Below are positions 34,381 to 43,152 of a stretch of 46,985 nucleotides of DNA, piece by piece. Position numbers and translations under genes: made by a program. A model generated the notes under the pieces. The model ran no database searches, was not told the origin of the DNA, and saw only the letters and a list, made by a program, of their open reading frames with translations. This DNA is from Flavobacteriales bacterium (GTDB taxonomy: Bacteria > Bacteroidota > Bacteroidia > Flavobacteriales_F > PHOS-HE28): NCBI GenBank assembly GCA_020847755.1, contig JADLBK010000057.1:1-46985 (forward strand). The letters are read 5' to 3'. The number at the start of each line of letters is the position of its first letter. Within the stretch, counting starts at the first letter, position 1.

Positions 34381-36108
34381 TCACTTGGTCACCACCACCC
34401 GGAAGGTGGTCCGCCCACCGTCCTGGAAGTTGAGCGCGAACTGGTAGGTGCCACCGGAAAGACCGGTCACGTCCAGCACGAGGACCTCGTTGGCGATGTT
34501 GACGCGGCTCTCGGCCACCAGCTTGCCGGTCTGGTCCACGATGCGCAGGTCGGCCGCCCCGGTGAGGCCCGCAAGCGGCACGCGGATCATGTCCGTGGTC
34601 GGGTTGGGGTAGGGTGTCACGTCCACGCTGTTCAATTCGTTGATGCCGATGTTACCGGCAGGGATCATCTCCACACCAATGGCGCTGGTGACGTCCGTGC
34701 CGAAGCCGACATTGAACCAGGTGCCGCCGTCCTCGACCAAGGAAACCGGCTGGTCATACAGCGTCGTGTGCTCATCGTAGTCCAGCGTGGCGTCATAGCC
34801 CACGAACATGCCATCGGTGAGCGTATACACGCAGAAGAGGTATCGGGTGTTGTCCACCAGCACCAACGGGTCCTGGAAGGGCACGAAGATGACCTCGCTC
34901 TGGAGGTCGGACTGGTAGTAGTACTCGCCCGTGGCCTCCTCCACCAAGGTGTAGGCGGTCTGTGCAGGGAAGTTCGGGTCGCTCAGTCCGGTGAAGCTGT
35001 CAGCCCACTCATAGGCGCGCACCCCGATGAACTCGCCGTCCAAGGTGGTGCCGGTCGTGGTCGTCGCACTGGTGTAGATGCCCGTGGCGGCCATGCGGCT
35101 CGCATTGGCGTTCTGGAAGTGAATGCAGGCTTGGAAGCCGTCCAGGTCATCCCCCGGCCGGTAATGGGCGTTGGGTGTCGGCTTGCCGGTGAGCGGATCG
35201 ATCGGGGCGTAGCTCAGCACGGAATCCACCCGGAAGCTGAAGGTGAAGGAATTATCCGCCATGAACTCGTCCGGGAAGGACCCCGAGGAGATGGAGTACG
35301 TCACCGTGTACAGCGCGTCCGTGTAGGAGGCCTGGGAGAATGGCGGAAGGGTCACGAACAGGCTGTCCCCCGAGGTGATGGCCGTGCCTGTCGAGGTTTG
35401 GTCGTAAAGCACCGTGCCGTTCTGTTCCACGATGGCGTTCAGGCTCGCATCGGGTTGGTCGGCCGTGCCGTAGTTGTGGATCCACAGACCCAGCTCCACG
35501 CTGAATTCGCTGGCGTTCTGCGACACAAGGGCAGGCTGTCCGCTGGCCGGCGCCACAAGCACATCGGGACGGTACGCGCTCAGGTTGTACTGGAAGAAGT
35601 TGTTGATGGAGCCGAGGAAGGCGACCACCGGGGTGCCGGCTTCCAACTCGTCCTCCACCTCAATACCATCCTCCAGGGTGATCATGGCCACCGGAATGGT
35701 CACGTTGGCACCTTGGGCACCAGCGCCCATGGCCACGGGTGCACCGCCGACCCGGTTGATGATGAACACGGCCACAGCACCGGCGTTCTGGGCGTTCAGA
35801 GCCTTCTCGCCGAACTCGCAGTCGCCGCGGTAGATCACGGCGATCTTACCGGCCACGTCCGGGCCGTTCGTCAGCGGGTTGCAGCAGAGGCTGTCGGCCA
35901 CCGTGCCGTCCGTGGCCAGCGCCAGTGTATCGGTCACCGCGTTCAGCGGATCGTTCAGGTCAGGGCTGCCCCAGCCTCCACCGGGATCGGCCCAGGTGAA
36001 TGAATAGCTGCCAGCGATGTTCGCCGGTTCCAACACGTTCAGGATCACCTGGCCTTGGGCGCCAAGGCCGGCCGATCCGAGCAGCAATGCGAGTAGGGTT
36101 TTCTTCAT
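34381..36108 (-). CDS. Secreted PA-domain protein with T9SS sorting domain
   Basis: 575 residues with signal peptide MKKTLLALLLGSAGLGAQGQ. A protease-associated (PA) domain occupies about residues 65-160 (DVAGKIAVIYRGDCEFGEKALNAQNAGAVAVFIIN, IPVAMITLEDG). The centre is beta-rich with no protease triad recognised, so the PA domain may act in protein-protein contact. The last 80 residues (TPYPNPTTDMIRV ... GLSGGTYQFAL) form a T9SS type A domain. A -7-like TAAACTTG lies 70 bp upstream, and a strong terminator follows. Confidence 0.88.
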   Translation of the reverse strand: MKKTLLALLLGSAGLGAQGQVILNVLEPANIAGSYSFTWADPGGGWGSPDLNDPLNAVTDTLALATDGTVADSLCCNPLTNGPDVAGKIAVIYRGDCEFGEKALNAQNAGAVAVFIINRVGGAPVAMGAGAQGANVTIPVAMITLEDGIEVEDELEAGTPVVAFLGSINNFFQYNLSAYRPDVLVAPASGQPALVSQNASEFSVELGLWIHNYGTADQPDASLNAIVEQNGTVLYDQTSTGTAITSGDSLFVTLPPFSQASYTDALYTVTYSISSGSFPDEFMADNSFTFSFRVDSVLSYAPIDPLTGKPTPNAHYRPGDDLDGFQACIHFQNANASRMAATGIYTSATTTTGTTLDGEFIGVRAYEWADSFTGLSDPNFPAQTAYTLVEEATGEYYYQSDLQSEVIFVPFQDPLVLVDNTRYLFCVYTLTDGMFVGYDATLDYDEHTTLYDQPVSLVEDGGTWFNVGFGTDVTSAIGVEMIPAGNIGINELNSVDVTPYPNPTTDMIRVPLAGLTGAADLRIVDQTGKLVAESRVNIANEVLVLDVTGLSGGTYQFALNFQDGGRTTFRVVVTK

Positions 36109-36178
36109 GGTGGTTCGGGATGGATGGTTGAGGGTTGTTCCGCCGTTGCACGTACGCAGCCTCAGGGTGGCGGAAGGA

Positions 36179-36186
36179 CAAGTTTA
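36179..36186 (-). promoter_or_regulatory. -7-like box TAAACTTG
   Basis: Minus-strand octamer identical to the box before priA, giving a leader of about 65 nt for the PA-domain gene. Confidence 0.4.
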
Positions 36187-36253
36187 ATCGATCGGTCGTT
36201 CAAACCGTCCATCACGGACCGTTCCGGTCGACACATCTCTGGGGATCAGAGGC

Positions 36254-36805
36254 TTACCGTGCAGGCTCCAGGGCCTTCGGCTGAGGCTCGAACCGAAGTA
36301 CGGCCGAGTTCATACAGAACCGCTTGCCGGTGGGAGGGGGGCCATCGTCGAACACATGACCCAAATGGCCTCCACAACGACCGCAAAGCACCTCGGTCCT
36401 GACCATGCCGTGGCTGCGATCCTCAGCATAGAGCACACCGTCCTTCCGCTCGGGTGCGAAGAAGCTCGGCCAACCACATCCGCTCGCGAACTTGCTGTCC
36501 GCGAGGAACAACGCATTCCCGCATGCAGCGCAACGGTATCGCCCCACCTCGTTGTGATCCCATAACGCTCCGGTGAACGCCCGCTCGGTGCCTTTCTCCC
36601 GCGCGATGTGATACACCTCCGGATCAAGCACTGCTCGCCACACGCTGTCCGGAAGCTCCAGCCGGGAGGTGTCCGTCTCGCTGTAGTATGGGTTGTTCTG
36701 CATCACCGATGAAGCCGTTGGCGTTCTGCTCGGAGTCTGCAAGCAGGCTACCCATGCCAGCGACAGGGCGGCCACAGGGCCGGGCCAGCGCAGGGATGGA
36801 GGCAT
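36254..36805 (-). CDS. msrB: Peptide methionine (R)-S-oxide reductase, lipoprotein form
   Basis: 183 residues from ATG 36805, which gives the signal [22 protein letters not shown] with a lipobox-like LAWVAC. The MsrB domain has [11 protein letters not shown] and [13 protein letters not shown] (two zinc CxxC pairs), SGCGWPSF and the catalytic [11 protein letters not shown]. It reduces methionine-R-sulfoxide in proteins; the signal places it in the envelope rather than the cytosol. It is followed (upstream on the strand) by the 51-residue basic protein 4 bp away, so the two are probably cotranscribed. Confidence 0.93.
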   Translation of the reverse strand: MPPSLRWPGPVAALSLAWVACLQTPSRTPTASSVMQNNPYYSETDTSRLELPDSVWRAVLDPEVYHIAREKGTERAFTGALWDHNEVGRYRCAACGNALFLADSKFASGCGWPSFFAPERKDGVLYAEDRSHGMVRTEVLCGRCGGHLGHVFDDGPPPTGKRFCMNSAVLRFEPQPKALEPAR

Positions 36806-36809
36806 CGCT

Positions 36810-36965
36810 TTAGCCGATGACCTCGGCCTTCGGATACTTCTTTCGCCAGAACTCAAACGTCTTCATGCTCTTCAGGTGCACGATGGTCCTACCGTCGAGG
36901 CGCACTTTAATGGTCTTCCCGTCGGGGACGGGCTGGGTCAGGATGAGGGTCTTCTTGCGGGGCAT
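36810..36965 (-). CDS. Conserved 51-residue basic protein
   Basis: Starts [20 protein letters not shown] and ends [13 protein letters not shown]. The ATG at 36965 is chosen over longer upstream frames because the conserved part begins there. It is basic and compact with a likely beta-hairpin then a helix. Similar short proteins occur in Bacteroidota, but no function is recognised; nucleic-acid contact is possible from its charge. The stop is 4 bp from the msrB ATG. Confidence 0.65.
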   Translation of the reverse strand: MPRKKTLILTQPVPDGKTIKVRLDGRTIVHLKSMKTFEFWRKKYPKAEVIG

Positions 36966-37342
36966 GGCCTCGGAGTTCTGTCGCTGCGATGGTACGAAGA
37001 ATCGTGCCGGATCCGACCTGCGCCCGTACGAACGGTTGATCCAGCGGGTTGATCGGCACGTGATCGTCCCGGCACCGCTGTTCTGGCGGGTTTTGTAGTT
37101 GGTGCATGACGATCTGTCCATGGTCGGGTCGGCTTCGCTTGTTCGCGCTCGGCGCTGCTCGAGCGCGTCCGGGCCCCGGTCGATCAATCAACATGCGTGG
37201 GGCCAAAGCTGCCGGAGCGCACCTTGCGCTTGCCGATCGTCAGTGATATGCAACGCGTGAGGCGGGTGGCTTTCCGATCATGGTCGTTCGGCAGGTGGTC
37301 ACGGTCGCACAATCGGCACGGATCATGCGTTCCCTCTGCACC
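36966..37342. other. Intergenic region with no clear gene
   Basis: Open frames on both strands here lack family-like sequence and look like high-GC shadows. A weak sigma-54-like pattern (CGGCACG-N4-ATGC, correct 10-bp spacing) lies at 37314-37328, just upstream of the SRPBCC gene. Nothing else was seen. Confidence 0.5.
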
Positions 37343-37810
37343 ATGGAACGTGAGACCATCATCCAAAGGACCTTGCTCGTGGACGCTTCGCCGCGGGCCA
37401 TTTGGCGCGTGTTGACCGAGCCGCAATTGACCAAACTCTACCTGGAGGGCTCCCAAGCCCGAAGCTCATGGAAACCGGGTGCGCCGGTGGTCTGGGTGGA
37501 CAAGACGGATGGACAGGAGCGTGTGCGTGCGAAGGGTATTGTCATGGCCTGCCAGACCGAGCGCCGTCTGCGTTACACGTGTCTCCTGGTGGACAGCGAC
37601 CTTCCCGATGAACCGGCCAGCTACACCACTGTGGACATCCTTCTTGAACCGGAACGTGATGGCCGTACACGATTGGAGCTTTGGCATGGTGACTTCGCCG
37701 GGTTGCCTCAGGACGTTCGCAGGGCGCGGGAGGCCGGTCGGGAATGGGTGGAGGTGCTTGTTGGCATCAAACGCACGGCCGAGGAGCAACAGGACCAGAT
37801 GGCCGCCTGA
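37343..37810 (+). CDS. SRPBCC-domain protein (AHSA1-like)
   Basis: 155 residues from ATG 37343 (METIIQR-type start MERETIIQRTLLVDASPRAIW); an ATG at 37325 is an alternative. The START/AHSA1 pattern is LLVDASPRAIWRVLTEPQLTKLYLEGSQARSSWKPGAPVVW, then GIVMACQTERRLRYTCL and a C-terminal amphipathic helix AREAGREWVEVLVGIKRTAEE. Members bind small hydrophobic ligands or Hsp90-type partners; the ligand here is unknown. It lies 2 bp upstream of the Nudix gene. Confidence 0.85.
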   Translation: MERETIIQRTLLVDASPRAIWRVLTEPQLTKLYLEGSQARSSWKPGAPVVWVDKTDGQERVRAKGIVMACQTERRLRYTCLLVDSDLPDEPASYTTVDILLEPERDGRTRLELWHGDFAGLPQDVRRAREAGREWVEVLVGIKRTAEEQQDQMAA

Positions 37811-37812
37811 GC

Positions 37813-38226
37813 ATGGGCCATCATCCGGACCGCGTGGTCCTCACCGTGGATGCCGTCATTACCGATGGCGAGTGTCGTGTGCTGGTGATGGAACGCGGCA
37901 CCGATCCCTTTCGCGGCACGTGGGTCTTCCCCGGAGGTCTGGTCGATCCCGGTGAGACCGTTGAGCAGGCCTGCATCCGCGAAGTGCGTGAGGAGTTGGG
38001 CCTCGAGGTGAAGCTCACTGGCCTCATAGGCATCTACTCGGAACCCGGACGTGATCCGCGCGGGTCCTTCGTGAGCATTGCCTACCGCGCCGAAGTGGTG
38101 TGCGGCATTCCCACCGTGACCGCCGAGGCCCGTGCGCACCGCTGGCTGGATCCGGATGAGGTAGTGCCCATGGGCTTCGACCACGCCCGCATCCTCGCCG
38201 ACCACCGCGCTCAGATCCGCGCCTGA
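37813..38226 (+). CDS. Nudix hydrolase
   Basis: 137 residues. The Nudix box reads GGLVDPGETVEQACIREVREELGLEV (G-x5-E-x7-REUxEExGU complete, with metal-binding Glu residues). WVFPGGLVDPGE and GSFVSIAYRAEV are usual in ADP-ribose pyrophosphatase/MutT-like members. It hydrolyses a nucleoside diphosphate-linked substrate, which cannot be named. Its end overlaps the convergent ABC exporter gene by 16 bp. Confidence 0.9.
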   Translation: MGHHPDRVVLTVDAVITDGECRVLVMERGTDPFRGTWVFPGGLVDPGETVEQACIREVREELGLEVKLTGLIGIYSEPGRDPRGSFVSIAYRAEVVCGIPTVTAEARAHRWLDPDEVVPMGFDHARILADHRAQIRA

Positions 38227-40043
38227 TACGTGTACAACTCGTAGTAGCGGCCTTCCTTGGCGATCAGCTCGGCGTGCGTGCCGCGCTCCACGATGCGCCC
38301 CTGCTCGATCACCAGGATCTCCGTGGCCTGCCGGATCGTGCTCAGCCGGTGTGCGATCACGAAGGTGGTGCGGTCCTTCACCAGCGCGTTCAAGCTCTTC
38401 TGGATCAGTGCCTCGCTCTCGGTGTCCAGGTTGCTGGTGGCCTCATCCAGGATCAGGATCTTCGGGTCTGCCAGCATGGCGCGCGCGATGGCCACACGCT
38501 GCCGCTGGCCGCCGCTGAGCTTCACCCCGCGCTCGCCGATCACGGTGTCCAGTCCCAGCTCCATGCGGTCGGTGAACTCGTTCACGTACGCCCCGGTCAC
38601 GGCCTTCATCAATTGCTCCTCGGTGGCGTCGGGGCGGGGGAAGAGGATGTTCGCGCGGATGGTGCCCTCGAAGAGGAAGTCGTCCTGCAGCACCACGCCG
38701 AGGTGCTTCCGGTAGCTGCTCAGGCGCACCTTGCTGAGGTCGTGCCCATCGATGGTGACGGTGCCGGCGGTGGGCGTAAGGTAGGTGGCCACCAGTCCGG
38801 CAATGGTGCTCTTGCCACTGCCGCTGGTGCCCACCAGCGCGATCACGGATCCCTTGGTGGCGCTGAAGTCGATGCCGTGCAGCACCTCCTTGCCCTCTTC
38901 GTAGGCGAAGCGTACGTCGCGGAAGGCAATGTCCCCACGAACCTCGTCCAGTACGATGGGACGTTCATCGGCGATGTCCTCCGGTTGCATGTTCATGATC
39001 TCCTCGGTTCGGTCCAGCCCTGCGAAGGCCTCGGTGAGCTGGCTGCCGATGTTGCTCATCTGCACGATGGGCGCGATCATGAAGCCCAGCAGCACGGTGA
39101 ACTGCACGAACTCGCCGCTGGTGAGCTCGCCCCCCACCATCTGGTAGGCACCGATGCCCATGATGCCCGCGCTGGCCAGCCCGAGCAACAGGGTGCTCAT
39201 GCTGCTGATGAAGGAGGTGGCGGTGAGGCTGGTCTTCACGTTGTCGAACAACCGCTGCACGCCCTGTTCGAAGGTGCGGTTCTCCTGCTCCTCCGCGCCG
39301 AAGCCCTTGATCACGCGCACGCCATTGAGCGACTCCGTCAATCGTCCGGTCACCTCCGCATTGATCACGCCGCGGGTGCGGAAAATGGGGCGTATGCGGC
39401 CGAAGGCCTTCATGGCGATGAACGCGAAGAAGCCCACGGGCACCAGCGTGAAGAGCGTCATCCACGGACTGATGTAGATCAACCACACCAGCGAGATCAG
39501 CGCGGTGAGCGTGCCGCCGATCAGCTGCACCAGGCCGGTGCCCACCAGGTTGCGCACGCCCTCCACATCGCTCATGATGCGGCTCACCAGCGCACCGCTC
39601 TTGGTGTTGTCGAAGAAGCTGGTGGGCAGCGAGAGGATCTTGCGCTGCACCTGCGTGCGCAACTGGCTGATGAGCAGCTGTGCTTCCACGCTCAGCAATT
39701 GAGTGAGGGCATAGCTCGAGACGCTCTGTACGATGAGCGCGCCCACCACCGCGCCCAGCAGCACCCAGAGCGTTTGCAGGTCGCCCTGTCCCACCACATC
39801 GTCCAGCAGGTACTTGGTGCTTCCCGGCAGCACCATGCCCGCCACGCGGCTCACCACGATCAGCAGCAGGCCCAGGAGCATCTGCCTGCGCCGTGGCCAG
39901 ATGTACTGCCAGAATGCCGTGCGCCAGGTGACTTTGCGCTCCGCCTTGGGCAATTCGCCGGCCTGGGCGCGGATCTTTGCTTTGGGACCGTTCGGTGTGC
40001 GCTCGGCGCGGGATGTGGGGAGTTTCGTCGAGGTAGGGAGCAT
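38211..40043 (-). CDS. ABC exporter (MsbA-like), fused ATPase and permease
   Basis: 610 residues. A type I exporter membrane domain occupies about 40-340 with the usual SFFDNTKSGALVSRIMSDVEGVRNLV and GVRVIKGFGAEEQE elbows. The ATPase has Walker A LVGTSGSGKSTIAGL (about 402), Q-loop GVVLQDDFLFEGT, signature VKLSGGQRQRVAIARA (about 508), Walker B ILILDEATSNLD and switch His VIAHRLS. This layout is that of MsbA/lipid-A and drug exporters; the substrate is not given by sequence alone. The start is the only ATG that keeps the basic N-terminal extension. It is divergent from the methyltransferase-like gene at 40160. Confidence 0.93.
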   Translation of the reverse strand: MLPTSTKLPTSRAERTPNGPKAKIRAQAGELPKAERKVTWRTAFWQYIWPRRRQMLLGLLLIVVSRVAGMVLPGSTKYLLDDVVGQGDLQTLWVLLGAVVGALIVQSVSSYALTQLLSVEAQLLISQLRTQVQRKILSLPTSFFDNTKSGALVSRIMSDVEGVRNLVGTGLVQLIGGTLTALISLVWLIYISPWMTLFTLVPVGFFAFIAMKAFGRIRPIFRTRGVINAEVTGRLTESLNGVRVIKGFGAEEQENRTFEQGVQRLFDNVKTSLTATSFISSMSTLLLGLASAGIMGIGAYQMVGGELTSGEFVQFTVLLGFMIAPIVQMSNIGSQLTEAFAGLDRTEEIMNMQPEDIADERPIVLDEVRGDIAFRDVRFAYEEGKEVLHGIDFSATKGSVIALVGTSGSGKSTIAGLVATYLTPTAGTVTIDGHDLSKVRLSSYRKHLGVVLQDDFLFEGTIRANILFPRPDATEEQLMKAVTGAYVNEFTDRMELGLDTVIGERGVKLSGGQRQRVAIARAMLADPKILILDEATSNLDTESEALIQKSLNALVKDRTTFVIAHRLSTIRQATEILVIEQGRIVERGTHAELIAKEGRYYELYTYQARI

Positions 40044-40159
40044 GGGAGGTCGGCCTGCAGCCCAATAACGGGCCGATCGACTTCATCCGCCGGATCGTCA
40101 GTACCTGCCCGGTACCGACCTTGCGGCGCCAGAGCGCACCAGCGTTCCCGGCCAACGCC

Positions 40160-40843
40160 ATGAAGATGCGCATCAACAAGCTGCTCGACCGGGCGCTGAT
40201 CCCCAACAACGGAGGCGAACTGCTGCTCTATCAGCGCGGCGACGAATACGCCATCGAGGTGGTCGGCATCCGCGGTGAGCTGATGAGCACCGCCATCCAT
40301 GGTTCGGAGGATGCGCTGGCGGAGCTGGCCCTCGCGCGCCTGAAGTCCCCGAAGGAGGCCCATGTGGTGATCGGCGGGCTCGGCATGGGCTTCACACTGG
40401 CCACCGTGCTGCGCTTGGTAGGCGACAAAGGCAAGGTGATCGTGGCCGAACTCGTGCCCGAGGTCATCAAATGGAACCAAGGGCCCATGGGCGAGCGTTC
40501 GGGGCACCCGCTGAAGGACCCGCGCACCATCGTGCATCAGGGCGACGTGCTCGAACTGATCCGCGCCGGCAACGGGAGCTATGATGCCATCCTGCTCGAC
40601 ACGGACAACGGTCCCGAGGGACTCACGCAGGCCGCCAACAACCGCTTGTATTCGCACCGTGGACTGCAGTCGGCCTACAGGGCCCTGCGCCCTGGTGGCG
40701 TGCTCGCCGTGTGGTCCACCGACCAGCACGATCCATTCACCCGTCGCTTGCAGCTGGCGGGTTTCCGGGTGAAGGAGGAGAAGGTCTTCGCGCACCGGAA
40801 CAAGGGCACCAAGCACCACCTCTGGTTCGCCATGCGGCCGTGA
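40160..40843 (+). CDS. Spermidine synthase-like methyltransferase-fold protein
   Basis: 227 residues from ATG 40160. HVVIGGLGMGFTLATVLR is the glycine-rich motif I of SpeE-like and Rossmann methyltransferases, with VIVAELVPEVIKWNQ (acidic adenosyl contact), DAILLDTDNGPEGLT and LRPGGVLAVWSTD following. It lacks a clear polyamine-binding site, so it is better called SpeE-like. Substrate unknown. It ends 3 bp from the convergent Smr gene. Confidence 0.82.
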   Translation: MKMRINKLLDRALIPNNGGELLLYQRGDEYAIEVVGIRGELMSTAIHGSEDALAELALARLKSPKEAHVVIGGLGMGFTLATVLRLVGDKGKVIVAELVPEVIKWNQGPMGERSGHPLKDPRTIVHQGDVLELIRAGNGSYDAILLDTDNGPEGLTQAANNRLYSHRGLQSAYRALRPGGVLAVWSTDQHDPFTRRLQLAGFRVKEEKVFAHRNKGTKHHLWFAMRP

Positions 40844-40846
40844 GGC

Positions 40847-41101
40847 TCAGTGCTTGAACCGCACGAAGAGCCGCCCGAAGTTGTCGCGGTCCTTGTCGAT
40901 GCGGTGGTAGGTCTTCTTCACTTCGGGTAGCTGCAGGAAGCGCAGCACCTTCTTTTTCAATTGTCCGCTGCCCTTGCCGGGAATGATCTCCAGCATGTCG
41001 ATCCGACGATCGATGCAGAAGTCCATGGCTTCGCGCAAGGCCCTGTCGATCTGGTCGCCCTTGTTGAAAAGGTCGTGGAGGTCGAGCTTGTGCTTGCTCA
41101 T
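40847..41101 (-). CDS. Smr-domain protein
   Basis: 84 residues, essentially one small MutS-related (Smr) domain: LDLHDLF, RRIDMLEIIPGKGSGQLKKKVLRFL and NFGRLFVRFKH. The His in LDLH and the GKGSG loop are typical of this nucleic-acid-binding and nicking domain. Stand-alone Smr proteins act on DNA or ribosome-associated mRNA. It ends near the KK-type protein gene at 41118 and is convergent with the SpeE-like gene. Confidence 0.88.
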   Translation of the reverse strand: MSKHKLDLHDLFNKGDQIDRALREAMDFCIDRRIDMLEIIPGKGSGQLKKKVLRFLQLPEVKKTYHRIDKDRDNFGRLFVRFKH

Positions 41102-41117
41102 GCGTTATCCGGAAAGG

Positions 41118-41285
41118 TCAGGGGAGCTTGATCCCTTTTTCACGCATCTGCTCCAATAGCTTGGCGGGGATGGGACGGCAGGCACAATGCTGTACATGCT
41201 CCAAGTGCCACTTCACACGCTGCTCGAAGGTCGCTTTCGGCGGCATGGGATGCTTCAAGTGCCACTCCTTGTTGAGCTTCTGCAT
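41118..41285 (-). CDS. Conserved small protein (55 aa)
   Basis: Starts at ATG 41285 (MQKLNKEWHLKHPMPPKATF) and contains QRVKWHLEHVQHCACRPIPAKLLEQMR. This WHLEH...C-x-C-RxIP pattern recurs in short Bacteroidota proteins with no known role; the Cys-x-Cys with nearby His could bind metal. It overlaps the end of the DUF523 gene by 1 bp of a shared TGATG, so it is translationally coupled to it. Confidence 0.65.
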   Translation of the reverse strand: MQKLNKEWHLKHPMPPKATFEQRVKWHLEHVQHCACRPIPAKLLEQMREKGIKLP

Positions 41286-41929
41286 CAGGGTCTCGGCTCG
41301 TGTGCGAAGTACTCCTGGTACCACGTCTTCTCCCAATGGTCACGTTCGTCGGTGAGCATGTCCGTCCCGTCAAGCAGATCGCGCAGCTTCCGCAACGAGC
41401 GGTCGTCGCGCTGCGAGATCACCGGGATGCCCGCGCGGATCAGGGCTGCGGCCGCCACACCGGGCCCCTGCTGGTACACCTTGTCCGGGGCGAAGCGCGA
41501 GCCCAGGTAGGTCACCGTGCTGCCGCAGGCTCCGCTCATGTCCATCAGGATCGCCACATCCACCTGCTCGCGCAGGGCGCGGTCGCGCATCGCGTACGCG
41601 GCCCGCACCATGCCTTCGGTCCAGTCCGTACCATCCTCGGCCAGCGAACGGGCCTTGCCGTCCAGCACATCGAAGCCGTTGCCGCCGTGGCTGTCGGGCG
41701 TCATGCGCGGTGTGCCGAACGCGAAGTCCTCGGGGCAGAACTTCACCAGCTTCACTTCCGGACGTACCAGCCAAGCGCGCAGCGGCGTATGGTCGCCGTT
41801 GGTGCTGCCGTCCACGCCGCAGTGGATGCCGCCGAGGCAGGCGCTCATCATCACCACCAAGGGCTGATCAGCCGTGGGGCGTGGCCGCTGGAAGAAGGCA
41901 GGGTCGGGGAGGTGGTGCGGTCTGTGCAT
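41285..41929 (-). CDS. DUF523 family protein
   Basis: 214 residues. The DUF523 signature is LVVMMSACLGGIHCGVDGSTNGDH, then KLVKFCPEDFAFGTPRMTPD, DVAILMDMSGACGSTVTYLG and GPGVAAAALIRAGIPVISQRD. The conserved Cys residues (SACLGG, GACGS) suggest a metal or thiol centre; related YbbK-type proteins remain without a proven function. It overlaps the 55-residue gene downstream. Confidence 0.88.
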   Translation of the reverse strand: MHRPHHLPDPAFFQRPRPTADQPLVVMMSACLGGIHCGVDGSTNGDHTPLRAWLVRPEVKLVKFCPEDFAFGTPRMTPDSHGGNGFDVLDGKARSLAEDGTDWTEGMVRAAYAMRDRALREQVDVAILMDMSGACGSTVTYLGSRFAPDKVYQQGPGVAAAALIRAGIPVISQRDDRSLRKLRDLLDGTDMLTDERDHWEKTWYQEYFAHEPRP

Positions 41930-41965
41930 CGCTCATCCATTCCAAGCGAAACACCCGTCACTCGG

Positions 41966-42397
41966 TCACTTCGCCGGCAGGGGGCTTCCCACCGGCACGG
42001 CGCAATCATGGCCGGGCTGGCCGTGCGGGGGATTAAGTCCTGCGGGTGTTGCGGCCTGGGTCGGGGACGAATTGCTCATCACCGGGGAGGATATGGTCTG
42101 CGTGGCGGCGGCGGCGGGTGCAGCGCTGGAGAGTGATGCGCCGACCGGGATCTCACAGCGATGGCCGGGTTGGCCGTGCGGTGGATTGGGGTCGGAGACC
42201 GCTCCTGCGCTGGCTGCGGGAGCTTGGGCATCCACAGGTGCCGACGTGATCGAGGTCGTTGGGGTGAAAGGAGGCGCGGTCACGGCCGGTGCGGTGGTCG
42301 AGGCCGGGGTGGTGCTGTCCGTACTGTCCTCATGCTGGGAAGAACAGGCGGAAAGGGCGATCATGAGCGAGAGTCCGAGGAGGTGGCTGGGATGCAT
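41966..42397 (-). CDS. Lipoprotein with two NPPHGQPGH repeats
   Basis: 143 residues: signal MHPSHLLGLSLMIALSACSSQ with lipobox LSAC, then a Thr/Pro/Ala-rich low-complexity linker of about 60 residues. Two copies of NPPHGQPGHRCEIPVGASL / NPPHGQPGHDCAVPVGSPL follow, about 50 residues apart, each with His, His and Cys that could bind a metal. The repeat is a recurring Bacteroidota lipoprotein motif whose role is unknown. It lies just downstream of the DUF523 gene. Confidence 0.75.
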   Translation of the reverse strand: MHPSHLLGLSLMIALSACSSQHEDSTDSTTPASTTAPAVTAPPFTPTTSITSAPVDAQAPAASAGAVSDPNPPHGQPGHRCEIPVGASLSSAAPAAAATQTISSPVMSNSSPTQAATPAGLNPPHGQPGHDCAVPVGSPLPAK

Positions 42398-42529
42398 GAT
42401 GAAACCTCGCCGGGATCGTGATTTGGCACCGGGGAGCGCTACAAGGTAGGCAACTCACCAGCGGTACGTTCCCAAATGGCCGGTGCTTCCGTTTACGCGA
42501 TGGTGGCTGCACCGCGGATCCGTCATCGG

Positions 42530-43066
42530 TCAAGGCATTCTCGACCGTGTCACCACCCGCTCGCCAGCCACCATGAAGGTGCCGCTGCCCTCGTGGTGCA
42601 GCGTGCTGGGACGTTTCACGGCGGGGTCACGCCAAGCCTTCACCACCTCCAGCACCAAGAAGCAATAGGCCTTTGCCAGGCGCTTGTCCACCACGCGGCA
42701 CTCCAGGTTCGCGAAGCACTCGTCGATCAGCGGTGCGCCCACCATGGAGGCGGGCCGTGGCGTCAGTCCGAAGCGTGCGAACTTGTCGGTATCGCGTCCG
42801 CTGGTGTTCCCGCAGCCGACGACCGCATCCAGCAGGTCCTTGGTCGGTATGTTGATCACGCACTCACCGCTGGCCTTCAGCAGGCCGTGGCTGAAGTCGC
42901 GGTCGCTCACCACGCAGCCCACCAGCGGCGGCTCGAACTCCATCGGCACGTGCCAGCTCATCGTCATCACGTCCACGCGACCGCGGTGTGCGGTGGTCAG
43001 CAGCACCACGGGGCCGGGCTCCAGCAGGGCATGGACCTTGGAAAGTGGAAGGGGACGTTTGACCAT
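42530..43066 (-). CDS. Flavin reductase-like FMN-binding protein
   Basis: 178 residues. The split-barrel flavin reductase fold shows PGPVVLLTTAHRGRVDVMTMSWHVPMEFEPPLVGCVVS, HGLLKASGECVINIPTKDLLDAVVGCGNTSGRDTDKFARFGL and LECRVVDKRLAKAYCFLVLEVV. Members bind FMN and either reduce flavin for a partner oxygenase or act alone. No partner is adjacent. Start at 43066 follows family length. Confidence 0.88.
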   Translation of the reverse strand: MVKRPLPLSKVHALLEPGPVVLLTTAHRGRVDVMTMSWHVPMEFEPPLVGCVVSDRDFSHGLLKASGECVINIPTKDLLDAVVGCGNTSGRDTDKFARFGLTPRPASMVGAPLIDECFANLECRVVDKRLAKAYCFLVLEVVKAWRDPAVKRPSTLHHEGSGTFMVAGERVVTRSRMP

Positions 43067-43152
43067 GTCCGCGATCGTCCGGTAACGCCTTTGCGCGACT
43101 CCATTGGACCCACAATGGTCAGCGTGTGGGCGGAAAGCGCCCCTGATGAAGG

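Noticed and set aside
36966-37342. Several short frames on both strands in the gap before the SRPBCC gene
   Set aside because: No recognisable protein-like pattern and none extends the flanking genes convincingly.
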